A DNA stretch of 51,866 bases from an uncultured Colwellia sp. (GCA_913057925.1 CAJXPG010000007.1:1-51866); one strand, 5' to 3'. Shown: positions 6,715-16,148, numbered from the stretch's first letter. A program made the numbers and translations. Notes: generated from the letters alone by a model not told the origin.

Positions 6715-8481
6715 TTAGTTAACTGCTTGAATATCTTCAATCATTAATTGCACAGTTCGCTTACCTCGAAACTCATTAACATCAAGACGATAAGCTATAT
6801 GCACTTGTTTAGCATTGTTATTTGGCCAGACGCTAACATCAACATTAAAAGCAATACCGTCAAACACGATTGAGCCTTGAGCAGTTTCTTTTTCTAGCAC
6901 AATCTTTAAGTGCTTTTCACCGACAATGCGCTGTTGTACTAAGGTGAAACTGTCATCAAACAACGGCTCTGGAAAGTTTTGCCCCCAAGGTCCTGATTCA
7001 CGCAATTGTTCGGCAAATTCGAGGGTTATCATATCGCTGCTCAATTCCCCATCCGATAAGATAATACTGTCGAGATCTTCCGGTTTTAACCATTTTTCTG
7101 CCGTTTCATTAAAGCGTTGCTGAAATAAGGAAAAATCTTTTTGTTTAATTGATAAACCTGCCGCCATAGCATGACCACCAAATTTACCAATTAGCCCTGG
7201 ATTTTGACTATCGATATGTTCAAGTAAGTCACGAATATGCAGACCAGGAATAGAGCGAGCAGAGCCTTTTATTTCAGCTACCTCAATATCGGTATCTTCT
7301 TCTTTAGCTTTGGCAAAAACAATACATGGGCGATGAAACTTCTCTTTCAAGCGCCCTGCAACAATACCAATAACCCCTTGGTGCCAGTCTTGCTGAAACA
7401 GTGAAATGGCACTTGGCAAATTGCTTTCATCAAAGTTAAGCGAAGTAAGTACTCGCTCTGCTTCCTGTTGCATGCCCTGCTCAATTTCACGTCGGGCCTT
7501 GTTTAAATCATCAAGTTCTGCGGCCATCACTCTCGCACTTGAAATATCAGCGGCAAGTAAGCAATTAATACCATATGCCATGTCATCTAAACGCCCTGCG
7601 GCATTAATTCTTGGGCCTAAAGCAAAACCAAAGTCACTGGCTACTAATCGTTGCTGGTTTCTGTTTGCAATTTCAATCAGTGCCTGAATACCCGGCCTTG
7701 TTTGCCCTGCTCTAATGCGCTTTAAACCTTGCGCGACTAAAATTCTATTATTGGCATCAAGAGAAACCACATCGGCAACTGTCCCTAAGGCAACTAAATC
7801 AAGCAGCTGTGCAATATTTGGCTCCACAAGGGCCTTTTCAGTAAAATAGTCTTGTTCTCGACAGTATTTCCTTAACGCCAACATTAAATAAAACGCAACC
7901 CCAACACCCGCGAGAGCTTTGCTAGGAAAATTACAGCCATGTTGATTAGGGTTAACAATAGCATCAGCATCCGGTAGGTTTTGCCCTGGTAAGTGATGGT
8001 CGGTAACTATGACTTGCATGCCTAGCTCTTTTGCACGCTTAACGCCTGCTATACAGCTAATACCATTATCCACGGTGATTAACATTTGCGCTTGTTTCTG
8101 TGCTGCTAAATCAACAATTTCAGGGGTCAGACCATAGCCATACTCAAAACGATTTGGCACAATAAAATCATGATGATTACTGCCAAACAATTCCAGAGCA
8201 GACATCATTAATGCAGTGCTTGTAGCGCCGTCAGCATCGAAATCTCCCACAATAACAATGGCCATTTTATTAATAAGGGCATCATGTAATAGCTTGCATG
8301 CCTTGTCTATGCCCATCAATGAAGTATCAGCTGTCATCCCTTGTAAACGGGCAACATTGAGTTCGAGATCTTGAGCAGATTGCATGCCACGGCTCACGTA
8401 AATTTGTTTTATTGCTTCAGGGAGCTCATCGGGCAAGTGGCTCGTTGAGACATGCGCTCGGCGAATAATTTTTTTACTCAT
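6715..8481 (-). CDS. recJ: Single-stranded-DNA-specific 5'-3' exonuclease RecJ
   Basis: RecJ degrades single-stranded DNA 5' to 3' in RecFOR recombination, mismatch repair and base excision repair. The 588-residue product from ATG 8481 shows the DHH-family motifs VIVGDFDADGATST, DNG, the DHHLPG motif itself, and the C-terminal DHHA1 motif FGGHAMAAGLS. The C-terminal OB-like region includes ESGPWGQNFPEPLF. A longer frame reaches 8532, but the extra 17 residues overlap the T-rich terminator of dsbC, and homology begins at MSKKIIRRAHVS. The gene order dsbC-recJ-prfB is conserved in gammaproteobacteria. Here recJ is separated from prfB by two extra genes. Confidence 0.96.
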   Translation of the reverse strand: MSKKIIRRAHVSTSHLPDELPEAIKQIYVSRGMQSAQDLELNVARLQGMTADTSLMGIDKACKLLHDALINKMAIVIVGDFDADGATSTALMMSALELFGSNHHDFIVPNRFEYGYGLTPEIVDLAAQKQAQMLITVDNGISCIAGVKRAKELGMQVIVTDHHLPGQNLPDADAIVNPNQHGCNFPSKALAGVGVAFYLMLALRKYCREQDYFTEKALVEPNIAQLLDLVALGTVADVVSLDANNRILVAQGLKRIRAGQTRPGIQALIEIANRNQQRLVASDFGFALGPRINAAGRLDDMAYGINCLLAADISSARVMAAELDDLNKARREIEQGMQQEAERVLTSLNFDESNLPSAISLFQQDWHQGVIGIVAGRLKEKFHRPCIVFAKAKEEDTDIEVAEIKGSARSIPGLHIRDLLEHIDSQNPGLIGKFGGHAMAAGLSIKQKDFSLFQQRFNETAEKWLKPEDLDSIILSDGELSSDMITLEFAEQLRESGPWGQNFPEPLFDDSFTLVQQRIVGEKHLKIVLEKETAQGSIVFDGIAFNVDVSVWPNNNAKQVHIAYRLDVNEFRGKRTVQLMIEDIQAVN

Positions 8482-8532
8482 TGCTATTGATTCTCTTTTC
8501 TTTTGAATAGGCCATTTAGCTTTTTTTTGCAT

Positions 8533-8568
8533 AAAAAAAGTACTTGGTGAAAATCAGCAAGTACTTTA
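8533..8568 (-). terminator. Rho-independent terminator of dsbC
   Basis: On the minus strand AAAGTACTTG (8567-8558) pairs perfectly with CAAGTACTTT (8547-8538), followed by a run of T. It lies between the dsbC stop (8589) and the recJ start, so recJ is either read through or has its own promoter. Confidence 0.8.
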
Positions 8569-8588
8569 GCAACATGAGTTAAAAGCGA

Positions 8589-9371
8589 TTAGATTGTTTT
8601 TAATAACTCTTCTAACTGTGCAGGTGGTTGATAACCTGGAACCATAGTACCATTTGGTAAAATAATTGCTGGCGTTCCTGTAACGCCAATTTGACGACCA
8701 AAGTTAAACTGTGCTTCTATCGGTGCTTCACAAATTCTTGCTGCAACGGTACTACCCGCTTTTGCTTTGGTTAGCGCTGTTGCACGATCTTCATTACACC
8801 ATATTGAACGTAAGTCTTTAAAACCGCTGCTTAAGTTTCCTGTTCTATCATTAATCCCAGAACGTGGATAAGCTAAGTAACGAAAGGTGATGCCTCGCGC
8901 GTTATAATCTGACATCTCGCCATGCATTTTACGACAGTAGCCACAGGTAATATCAGTAAAAACAGTTACCACATATTTTTCATTGTCTGCTTTATATTCA
9001 ATCACATTATCTTTGAAGCTTTCAACGCCATCTAAGCGCATATTTGCTAAGCTTTTTTCAGCTATATCGGTAACTTTAGTCCCTAAGCTATATACTTTAC
9101 CTTGAATAAAGAATTCGCCGTTATAACTTGAGTAGAATAAACCTTGATCGGTAATCAACAGGGCAATGCCTGGTACCGGGGTTTTCTCGACTTTCACCAC
9201 TGTTAAGCCCAAGGAAGTATTAATTTTTGCTTTTAACAAATCAACATCTAATACATTAGCATCACTTGAAGGCTTAGCTATTGAAGATGGCACATTAGCT
9301 TGCGTTGCAGCATTAGCCATTGGTAGAGAAAGTGCGGCAAGCATGACGCAAATAAATAACTTCTTAAACAT
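8589..9371 (-). CDS. dsbC: Thiol:disulfide interchange protein DsbC
   Basis: Periplasmic disulfide isomerase that repairs wrongly paired cysteines and is kept reduced by DsbD. The 260-residue product starts at ATG 9371, preceded by AGGA. A longer upstream frame to 9443 lacks support. A signal peptide MFKKLFICVMLAALSLPMANA is followed by the N-terminal dimerisation domain, and then a thioredoxin-fold domain with the CGYC active site at about residues 143-146 and the cis-proline loop GVTGTPAI. A second cysteine pair (IWCNED and RICEAP) is probably structural, as in E. coli DsbC. xerD, which precedes dsbC in E. coli, is absent. A divergent fldB is next. Confidence 0.96.
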   Translation of the reverse strand: MFKKLFICVMLAALSLPMANAATQANVPSSIAKPSSDANVLDVDLLKAKINTSLGLTVVKVEKTPVPGIALLITDQGLFYSSYNGEFFIQGKVYSLGTKVTDIAEKSLANMRLDGVESFKDNVIEYKADNEKYVVTVFTDITCGYCRKMHGEMSDYNARGITFRYLAYPRSGINDRTGNLSSGFKDLRSIWCNEDRATALTKAKAGSTVAARICEAPIEAQFNFGRQIGVTGTPAIILPNGTMVPGYQPPAQLEELLKTI

Positions 9372-9608
9372 AATAATTCCTAGCAAACTCTTTAATAACG
9401 CTAAATGATAGTTAGGCACAGCTTTGGATAACAAAATTGCCAAGCCCGTCAGTTAGTAGACCTAATTTTATGCTAGGAAATTACAGCCAAGAGCCACTTT
9501 TTGCAACTTAAAATAACCATTAAGCTAAATTAACTTGTAAACAAAGGTGAATGTTTTTGCTAAAATCCCCGAAAATCTCCCTTTGAACAAAAAATTAGGT
9601 AAAGCGAA

Positions 9609-10127
9609 ATGAAGATTGGTTTATTTTATGGCTCAACGACTTGCTACACTGAAATTGTTGCCGAAAAAATTCAAGCCATTATTGGTGCTGAACTGGTTGA
9701 GCTATATAACATCAAGGATCAGCCCTTAAGCCTTTGCCTTGATTATGATTTTATTATCTTTGGTATTTCGACATGGGATTATGGTGAGCTGCAAGAAGAC
9801 TGGGAATCAATTTGGGACGATATTAATCAATTAGACTTATCTAACAAGATTATTGCCATTTATGGCATGGGTGATCAAATAGGTTATACCGAGTGGTTTC
9901 AAGATGCTTTAGGTATGTTGCACGACCAAGCCAAAGCACAAGGTGCCTCATTAATCGGTTATTGGCCAAATCAAGGCTATGAGTTCGAAGCTTCTAAAGC
10001 ATTAACTGAAGATGAAAGCCAGTTTGTCGGCTTACCTTTGGATGAAGACAGTCAATATAAACTCACCGATGAACGTTTAGATACATGGTGTGAGCAAATT
10101 CTGCTTGAATACAGCAGCCTACTTTAG
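9609..10127 (+). CDS. fldB: Flavodoxin FldB
   Basis: Small FMN-binding electron carrier. The 172-residue protein begins with the phosphate-binding loop MKIGLFYGSTTCYTE and contains the FMN-contacting loop GISTWDYGELQEDW and the long-chain flavodoxin segment YGMGDQIGYTEWF. Length and loop sequences match FldB more than FldA. It is divergent from dsbC, recalling the E. coli fldB-xerD-dsbC neighbourhood with xerD missing. Confidence 0.92.
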   Translation: MKIGLFYGSTTCYTEIVAEKIQAIIGAELVELYNIKDQPLSLCLDYDFIIFGISTWDYGELQEDWESIWDDINQLDLSNKIIAIYGMGDQIGYTEWFQDALGMLHDQAKAQGASLIGYWPNQGYEFEASKALTEDESQFVGLPLDEDSQYKLTDERLDTWCEQILLEYSSLL

Positions 10128-10252
10128 CTCAGAATTGCTAACCAGTTAACTTGGGCAATTTTGACACTTGCGATAAATAGTTACAGCAAGCGCTAAAAAC
10201 ACTATAATTGCCCCCATATTAATATTTTATAACCCTTAGTGAATTATCCCCT

Positions 10253-11497
10253 ATGTTTGAGCAATTTGATCTAGACTCAGAGCTACTCGCCAGTATCAAA
10301 AAAATTGGCTATAACAAGCCGACTTCTATTCAAAACCTTGTTATTCCAGAAGCAATGACAGGCAAGGATGTACTAGCATCAGCGCCAACTGGCACGGGTA
10401 AAACCGCCGCTTTTTTACTGCCTGTGGCTCAGCATCTTTTAGATTACCCTCGCACTAAACCTGGTTTTCCTCGGGTGTTAATTTTAACGCCAACGCGTGA
10501 ATTAGCGATTCAAATAGGTGAAGATAGTGAACAACTCACTGAGCTAACTAAAATAAAGACCGGTGTCATCACTGGTGGCGTAAATTACGGTAGTCATAAT
10601 GATATTTTAACGACCACCACTGATGTATTGGTAGCGACACCTGGACGTTTATTAGAGTATATAGAAAGCGAACAATTTGATGCTCGTGACATAGAGATCC
10701 TTATCTTAGATGAAGCCGATCGTATGTTAGATATGGGCTTTAGTGAATCGATCAATCGTATCGTTGGTGAAGCTCGCTGGCGCAAACAAACTATGCTATT
10801 TTCTGCGACACTGGAAGGTGCAGGCGTATTACGTTTTGCCCAAGAAGTACTTAATGAGCCGGTATTTTTAGAATCAAACCCATCGCGTAAAGAAAAAGCG
10901 GTAATCCATCAGTGGCTGCATTTAGCAGACGATGCCAATCATAAATTAAAACTATTGGTTAATACTTTAAAGCAAGAAGGTGTTGAGCGAACTGTAGTTT
11001 TTGCTAATAAGCGTGAAACCGTACAATACCTTTCAGGCAAACTTTATGCTGAAGAGCTACCTTGTGTTTGGCTCGAAGGAAAAATGCCACAAGATAAGCG
11101 AAACAAAGCAATTGAGCGCTTTAAAAGCGGTGAAATCAAAGTACTTGTCGCTACCGATGTTGCCGCTCGCGGCCTTGATATTGATGACATAACTCATGTC
11201 ATTAACTTTGATATGCCACGCAAAGTAGATATTTACATTCACCGTATTGGTAGAACAGGTCGAGCTGGGAATAAAGGCACAGCAATTTCCTTAGTAGAAG
11301 CTCATGATATGGCGGTAATTGGTAAAATAGAGCGTTATACTAAAGAGCGCTTATCACGTCGTGTTATTCCTGATTTACGCCCTAAAAACAAAGAATCTCG
11401 CGTTGTTAACAAGAAACCAAAAGTGAAGTTAACTAACTCGCAAAAGAAAGCAAAAGCTAAAAAACAAGCCAAGAAAAACGCGAAACGCGCCAAGTAA
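10253..11497 (+). CDS. srmB: DEAD-box RNA helicase SrmB
   Basis: ATP-dependent RNA helicase acting early in assembly of the large ribosomal subunit. The 414-residue protein contains the Q motif region (PTSIQNLVIPEA), Walker A APTGTGKT at 44-51, PTREL, DEAD at 153-156, SAT at about 184-186, and the C-terminal helicase motifs ATDVAARGLDID and HRIGRTGRAG. SrmB-like signatures include RWRKQTMLFSATLEG and GTAISLVEAHD. The C-terminal tail is very rich in lysine, as usual for helicases that bind rRNA. It is a single gene downstream of fldB. Confidence 0.93.
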   Translation: MFEQFDLDSELLASIKKIGYNKPTSIQNLVIPEAMTGKDVLASAPTGTGKTAAFLLPVAQHLLDYPRTKPGFPRVLILTPTRELAIQIGEDSEQLTELTKIKTGVITGGVNYGSHNDILTTTTDVLVATPGRLLEYIESEQFDARDIEILILDEADRMLDMGFSESINRIVGEARWRKQTMLFSATLEGAGVLRFAQEVLNEPVFLESNPSRKEKAVIHQWLHLADDANHKLKLLVNTLKQEGVERTVVFANKRETVQYLSGKLYAEELPCVWLEGKMPQDKRNKAIERFKSGEIKVLVATDVAARGLDIDDITHVINFDMPRKVDIYIHRIGRTGRAGNKGTAISLVEAHDMAVIGKIERYTKERLSRRVIPDLRPKNKESRVVNKKPKVKLTNSQKKAKAKKQAKKNAKRAK

Positions 11498-11566
11498 AAC
11501 TCAACGCGGTAAATGGCGCCGCAGTGTTACAATTAGGTGACAATTTTATTGCGATACGCCATTATC

Positions 11567-11600
11567 ATGTAATATTTCTGTCATAAAGCGATGCTGTAAT
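11567..11600 (+). promoter_or_regulatory. Candidate Pho box and -10 element of the porin gene
   Basis: Two heptamers, ATGTAAT (11567-11573) and CTGTCAT (11578-11584), are arranged 7-4-7 with an 11-bp period, as in a PhoB binding site. They match the CTGTCAT consensus at 12 of 14 positions. Exactly 10 bases later TGTAAT (11595-11600) resembles a -10 box, the usual spacing in PhoB-activated promoters. The downstream gene belongs to the phosphate-selective porin family, which strengthens the call. This is an inference from pattern and context. Confidence 0.6.
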
Positions 11601-11698
11601 AGCGCGGCATTCACTTTATGGATGAAGTTAGTCAGTCCGATATTTATATCTGTTTATTTGAAAACAAACCAGCAGATATCAATAAGGTTCTCAACTTT

Positions 11699-12904
11699 AT
11701 GATAGTAATTAATATGAAAAAACATACCGAATCAAATCAAGCTAAAACAACAAAACTAAAATCTCTCGTTGCGATAGCGATTACCAGTGCACTTTTCACT
11801 TCAGGAAATCTAGCGGCAGAAGAAGCCGAGACGTCTAATTCTGCGAAAGAAAGCAATTTTGAAGATGCTTGGGATTTTGCCGAATTATACAAAAGTGACC
11901 AAGGGGATTACTTTAGCTTATCTGGTCGCTTACAACTTGATGCTGCTTGGGTTGAAAGTGATCAAGGTGATTATGCCGACACCGCATGGCGTCGATTCCG
12001 CTTTGGTTTTAAAGGTAAACAAGGTGAGTTTAAATACGCATTAGAAGCCGATATCAATTTAAACAACTCACCTGAAGATATGTATAACCGCCTTACCGAT
12101 GCCAATGTCAGTTGGTCATTAGATAAATCAACTGAACTTAAATTTTTAAAACAATCGACTGGTTTTACTATGGATGGAAAAACCTCGTCGAAAAAGCTAC
12201 TTACCCCTCAGCGTAACAACCTGACGAATAACTTGTGGTTCACTGCTGAGTATTTCACGGGTGTCAGCGTGAAAAGCAAACTCAGTGATGACTGGTCCTA
12301 CAAAACAGGAATATTCTCAAGCGATGGCTCTGATGAAATATCGATTAGTGACGCGAGTTATTTCGCCATGTTTTCAACCAGCAAAAAACTTGGGAAGAAC
12401 AGTCTTTGGGACAAAGGCCAAGTCAGCTTTGATTACGTTTACAATGATACCCATGAAGATGGTAATACCCGAGATTTCTCGCAAGTGATCAGTACCTCAA
12501 GTAAATTTAGTGCAAATGACTGGGGCTTACATAGTGATATTTCTTGGGGTAAAGGTGATTTAGGGCAAAGCGACGTATTTGGTGTTGTTGTTATGCCTAC
12601 CTATCAACAAAGCGAAAAAATCCAATGGGTTGCTCGTTACACTTACCTCAGTAGTTCAGAAGATAATGGCGTACGTTTAGGTCGGTATGACAGTAAAGTA
12701 GTTGATGAATTTGGTGAAAGCAGTGTCGACGGTGAACGAGGCGATAAATACCAAGAAATTTACGGTGGCGTTAACTGGTTTCTCAACGACCACAAACTAA
12801 AATTGCAAGCTGGCCTGCAATACGCAAAAATGGATGATAACGCTAATGATGGCGGCGCCTATGATGGTTGGAGCTTTACCCTCGCTATGCGCAGTTACTG
12901 GTAA
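11699..12904 (+). CDS. OprO/OprP-family (phosphate-selective-like) outer membrane porin
   Basis: A beta-barrel outer membrane channel of the phosphate-selective porin O/P type. After a signal peptide (LKSLVAIAITSALFTSGNLAA), the mature protein shows LSGRLQLDAAWVE, WRRFRFGFKGKQGEFKYALEADINL and LKFLKQSTGFTMDGKTSSKKLLTPQRNN, all typical of this family. It ends in a C-terminal aromatic strand, FTLAMRSYW. The start is uncertain. ATG 11699 has AAGG about 11 bases upstream, while ATG 11714 gives a simpler MKKHTESN start, and an upstream frame to 11618 has no support. A candidate Pho box lies upstream, and a strong bidirectional terminator follows. True phosphate selectivity cannot be read from the sequence, since some family members carry pyrophosphate or other anions. 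Confidence 0.85.
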   Translation: MIVINMKKHTESNQAKTTKLKSLVAIAITSALFTSGNLAAEEAETSNSAKESNFEDAWDFAELYKSDQGDYFSLSGRLQLDAAWVESDQGDYADTAWRRFRFGFKGKQGEFKYALEADINLNNSPEDMYNRLTDANVSWSLDKSTELKFLKQSTGFTMDGKTSSKKLLTPQRNNLTNNLWFTAEYFTGVSVKSKLSDDWSYKTGIFSSDGSDEISISDASYFAMFSTSKKLGKNSLWDKGQVSFDYVYNDTHEDGNTRDFSQVISTSSKFSANDWGLHSDISWGKGDLGQSDVFGVVVMPTYQQSEKIQWVARYTYLSSSEDNGVRLGRYDSKVVDEFGESSVDGERGDKYQEIYGGVNWFLNDHKLKLQAGLQYAKMDDNANDGGAYDGWSFTLAMRSYW

Positions 12905-12939
12905 TTTAAAAAACGAACCACAACTGAATCTAAATAAAT

Positions 12940-12978
12940 AAAAAGACCGGCTTATATTATATAAGCCGGTCTTTTTTT
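12940..12978. terminator. Bidirectional terminator between the porin gene and aqpZ
   Basis: A perfect 13-bp inverted repeat, AGACCGGCTTATA and its complement around TTA (12944-12972), is flanked by A-runs on the left and T-runs on the right. It can therefore terminate both the plus-strand porin transcript and the minus-strand aqpZ transcript. Confidence 0.9.
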
Positions 12979-13013
12979 ATACACCTAACAACTCTGTTAA
13001 AGTCTATATCTAG

Positions 13014-13703
13014 CTATTCAGTTTCTTTAGCTACCGCCTTATAGAGTTTCGCGCCAACAAAACCACCCACTAGCGGTGCTAGCCAAAATAGCCATAATTG
13101 CGCTACAGCCCAATCACCAACGAATAGTGCAACACCTGTGCTACGAGCAGGATTCACTGAAGTGTTAGTTACCGGAATACTGATTAAGTGAATAAGCGTT
13201 AAACACAAGCCTATTGCAATCGGCGCTAAACCCGCTGGCGCTCGTTTATCCGTTGCGCCCATAATGACAAAGATAAACATCATGGTTAATACAACTTCAG
13301 CAACAAGTGCCGCCGTCATTGAATAACCACCAGGTGAGTGCTCGCCAAAGCCATTAGATGCAAAGCCTGCTGACAATTCAAAACCTGACTGACCACTAGC
13401 AATAAGGTATAAAGCGCTTGCACCTAGAATAGCGCCGAGCACTTGCGCAATAATATAGGGCACCAATTCATTAGCGGGAAAACGTCCTCCCGCCCATAAA
13501 CCTAGTGAAACGGCAGGATTTAAATGACAACCTGAGATATGACCAATGGCATACGCCATCGTGAGTACCGTCAAACCAAAAGCCAATGAGACCCCTAATA
13601 GGCCGATACCAACATCTGGGAATCCGGCAGCTAATACTGCACTACCACAACCACCAAGGACTAACCAAAAAGTACCAATACACTCTGCTAAATATTTATT
13701 CAT
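13014..13703 (-). CDS. aqpZ: Aquaporin Z
   Basis: Water channel of the MIP family in the inner membrane. The 229-residue protein has six membrane segments and both half-helix NPA motifs, HLNPAVSLG and SVNPARSTG. It begins [27 protein letters not shown], matching AqpZ. The NPARS context and length favour a water channel over a glycerol facilitator. AAAGGA precedes the ATG. It is a single gene, convergent with the porin gene across a shared terminator. Confidence 0.95.
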   Translation of the reverse strand: MNKYLAECIGTFWLVLGGCGSAVLAAGFPDVGIGLLGVSLAFGLTVLTMAYAIGHISGCHLNPAVSLGLWAGGRFPANELVPYIIAQVLGAILGASALYLIASGQSGFELSAGFASNGFGEHSPGGYSMTAALVAEVVLTMMFIFVIMGATDKRAPAGLAPIAIGLCLTLIHLISIPVTNTSVNPARSTGVALFVGDWAVAQLWLFWLAPLVGGFVGAKLYKAVAKETE

Positions 13704-13797
13704 TGTTATTCCTTTATCTATTAATAAACGCTTGCTAATGCACCATTACTATCATTAGTAACTGAGACTAATACGCCGACAGTGATGCGATAAAAAT

Positions 13798-15615
13798 TTA
13801 TCCAAACAAATCACCTAGTTTATCTTTCAACTTATCTTCTACTTTATCTTTCGCTTTGTTTTTAACTTTATCTTCTAATTTTTTCTGTTGCTGTTTAACA
13901 ATGTCTGAATTCTTTAAATCGATCAAGGCTTTATCCGTATCTGTTAACAGAGCTTCAAGATCTAACAGCTCTGCAGTTTGGCTATCACCTAACTTCAAGG
14001 TATTGGCAAGCTTATCATTAAGGCCTTTGTTCACTTTACCCTTAAACTCATTCAATTTACCTGCTACTTGCTCTTTAAACGCGCCTGTTAACGCATCATT
14101 TAGCGATGAACCAATACTGAGCTCAGGCTTAGTGATCAGGCCATTAACACCAACATCAATAGCTAAGCTATCTAATGATTTAACCGTATCGACTAATAAT
14201 TTAGTCAACTTAGACTTAGCTTCACCTTGGTAGCTAGCCTTATTCAACACCAGTTGATTAGTTGCTGAGACTTCATCATTAATCAAACTAAAATCACCGT
14301 TAGCATCAAGTTGTGCCTTGGTTAACGACAATGTTAATGCCTTACTATCTGTTAATTTAGTGTCTGATAACGTCCTATTTGAAATAGACCAGTTACCATC
14401 ACTGTTAAAGTCGCCTGATTTAGCTAAATTAAATTGAGTTTTAAAGTTAAACTCACCATTACTGGCTGAATGAATAGCAAGCATACTATTTTTACCGCGA
14501 ATCCAATGCTGGTGGGTTAACTCACTGGCTTCAATAGCAAACTGACTTGTTGGCATCGCCACTGAAAAAGTGGCTTTTTTAATCAGTATTGATGGCAATG
14601 GGGTTTCTTCTTTAAAATAAACAAAGCGCCCTTTTGCATGCACATTACTAGCAGCAGTATTCTTGCCGTCTTCACTACTACTGATAAAAGGTGCGACTTT
14701 CTCATATGCCCACTTAGCCTTAGTCACATACTCTCTTGCTTGCTCACCAAAAAGAATATGAGCAAAGTCTTCAGTATCGATACTTTCTAATTGATAAGTC
14801 TTTTCGATTTGCTGCCAATCTTTTGCTGGTCCATCCTTCACTGCACTTAATTGGTTAGCTAATAATGTCTTACTTGCTGACACTTGCTTTTTGGCTTTTT
14901 TCACCAATGCTTGATCAGCTTTGAATTCTGCTTTAATCGCTTCAAATTCAGTTTTAATTTTTTCAATATCCGCTAAAGAACTAACCTTCATTTTTCCTAA
15001 GGCTTTTACTTTATTTTGATATGACTTTATCTTTGCTTTATTTGGCAGCTCAGCTTTTAACGCCGCTAACTTCTCTTGTTCAACTTTATAACTTTGCTGT
15101 AACGCATTCCCGGCCTTTACCGTAATTAAATTATCGTCATTTAATAGGGTTTTGACATCAGGCAACTTCATATCTACTTCAGGTAACATTTCCTTAGCTT
15201 GATCTGCTAGGCTGTCCTCTGCAGCGCTATCATCAGTTGCATTAGTTAAGTACACTTCCCCGGGCTTTGCTCTCACTGTTGAGAAAGCCAACTGACTCAC
15301 TTCAAGTTCATCGATAATCACTTTGCCAAATAAATACTGCCAAACATCAACTGAGGCAGCAGCCTGTTCAAAGCTAAACAGATTCTGCTCAGGTTTATCA
15401 CTGTCTGTTACTTGTAAATCCACCACGGTCAGTTTTAAAGGTGAATAGCTTAATTGCACCTCGCTAATATTCACTTCAGCGCCAAAAGTAGCTTCAGCTG
15501 ACTTAATAATCGCTTTTTTAGTTAAGCTCTCGGCAAAAAAATACAAACCACCAACAACAATGCCCAGTAAAACGACAAACGCCACTAGCCCTTGCCAACG
15601 AATAAATCGTTTCAT
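13798..15615 (-). CDS. TIGR03545 family protein (AsmA-like, membrane-anchored)
   Basis: The function is unknown. The 605-residue protein has one N-terminal membrane segment (LVAFVVLLGIVVGGLYFFA) and a large, mainly periplasmic part. An AsmA-like opening (AEVNISEVQLSYSPLKLTVVDLQV) is followed by a lysine-rich, probably coiled-coil region at about 170-255, and a tail of DKVKNKAKDKVEDKLKDKLG heptad-like repeats. The call rests on recognising the TIGR03545 family, which typically pairs with TIGR03546. The start codon shares one base with the stop of the TIGR03546 gene (TAATG), so the two are translationally coupled. AsmA-like proteins are linked to envelope lipid handling, but no specific role is shown here. 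Confidence 0.75.
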   Translation of the reverse strand: MKRFIRWQGLVAFVVLLGIVVGGLYFFAESLTKKAIIKSAEATFGAEVNISEVQLSYSPLKLTVVDLQVTDSDKPEQNLFSFEQAAASVDVWQYLFGKVIIDELEVSQLAFSTVRAKPGEVYLTNATDDSAAEDSLADQAKEMLPEVDMKLPDVKTLLNDDNLITVKAGNALQQSYKVEQEKLAALKAELPNKAKIKSYQNKVKALGKMKVSSLADIEKIKTEFEAIKAEFKADQALVKKAKKQVSASKTLLANQLSAVKDGPAKDWQQIEKTYQLESIDTEDFAHILFGEQAREYVTKAKWAYEKVAPFISSSEDGKNTAASNVHAKGRFVYFKEETPLPSILIKKATFSVAMPTSQFAIEASELTHQHWIRGKNSMLAIHSASNGEFNFKTQFNLAKSGDFNSDGNWSISNRTLSDTKLTDSKALTLSLTKAQLDANGDFSLINDEVSATNQLVLNKASYQGEAKSKLTKLLVDTVKSLDSLAIDVGVNGLITKPELSIGSSLNDALTGAFKEQVAGKLNEFKGKVNKGLNDKLANTLKLGDSQTAELLDLEALLTDTDKALIDLKNSDIVKQQQKKLEDKVKNKAKDKVEDKLKDKLGDLFG

Positions 15616-16148
15616 TACAAAGCCCCCTTAGAAAAAGCAGATTCACCAGCAAAGCTGGTATATAAACGATAGAATTTAGACGCTTTCAATGCTTGAACAA
15701 TTCTAAATTTCTCGAAAAATGCCATGACATGGGTACGGTACTTTTCAATAAGTACTTTACTGATAAAGTAAATGGGTATACACAAAACCACGCCTAAAAC
15801 CCAGGCGCCTAAAATATAAGTGTGATGCCAATGCGCCAGTTTAAAGAGATCAACTTGATATAACATGGTGAATGTTTCAGCAAGTGCCGGTGATGTAAGT
15901 ATAGACTCACCTACCTGGACAATAAGCGGAGAAAGTAGGTAACTGATACCTGAAAAAACACCAACAGCTAATATAAAGCTGCCTAGGTGTATACGAATAA
16001 GTAATACAAAGAAAAGTATAACAATGTTATGTAGGGTTAATAATGGCGATAGTCCTACAATAAAGCCTAGCGCAATTGCTAACGCTATTTGCCTAACCGA
16101 ACTATCACTGTTTAAGGCATGAAAAAGCTTTGCGAGTAAAGTTAACAT
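15615..16148 (-). CDS. TIGR03546 family integral membrane protein
   Basis: The function is unknown. The 177-residue protein has about three hydrophobic segments: QIALAIALGFIVGLSPLLTLHNIVILFFVLLI split in two, and later YILGAWVLGVVLCIPIYFIS. The N-terminal pattern resembles DUF2062-type small membrane proteins. It is the first gene of a two-gene operon with the TIGR03545 protein and overlaps it by one base, which suggests a common complex in the inner membrane. AGGAGGTGAC gives a strong ribosome binding site. Confidence 0.75.
   Translation of the reverse strand: MLTLLAKLFHALNSDSSVRQIALAIALGFIVGLSPLLTLHNIVILFFVLLIRIHLGSFILAVGVFSGISYLLSPLIVQVGESILTSPALAETFTMLYQVDLFKLAHWHHTYILGAWVLGVVLCIPIYFISKVLIEKYRTHVMAFFEKFRIVQALKASKFYRLYTSFAGESAFSKGAL

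Noticed and set aside
7406-7687. 93-codon frame on the plus strand
   Set aside because: It is antisense to recJ, serine- and alanine-rich as expected for a reverse-complement shadow.
8482-8532. N-terminal extension of recJ
   Set aside because: The extra codons fall in the dsbC terminator T-run and do not match RecJ proteins.
13856-14233. 125-codon frame on the plus strand
   Set aside because: It is antisense to the lysine-rich tail of the TIGR03545 gene, and the composition reflects that gene.
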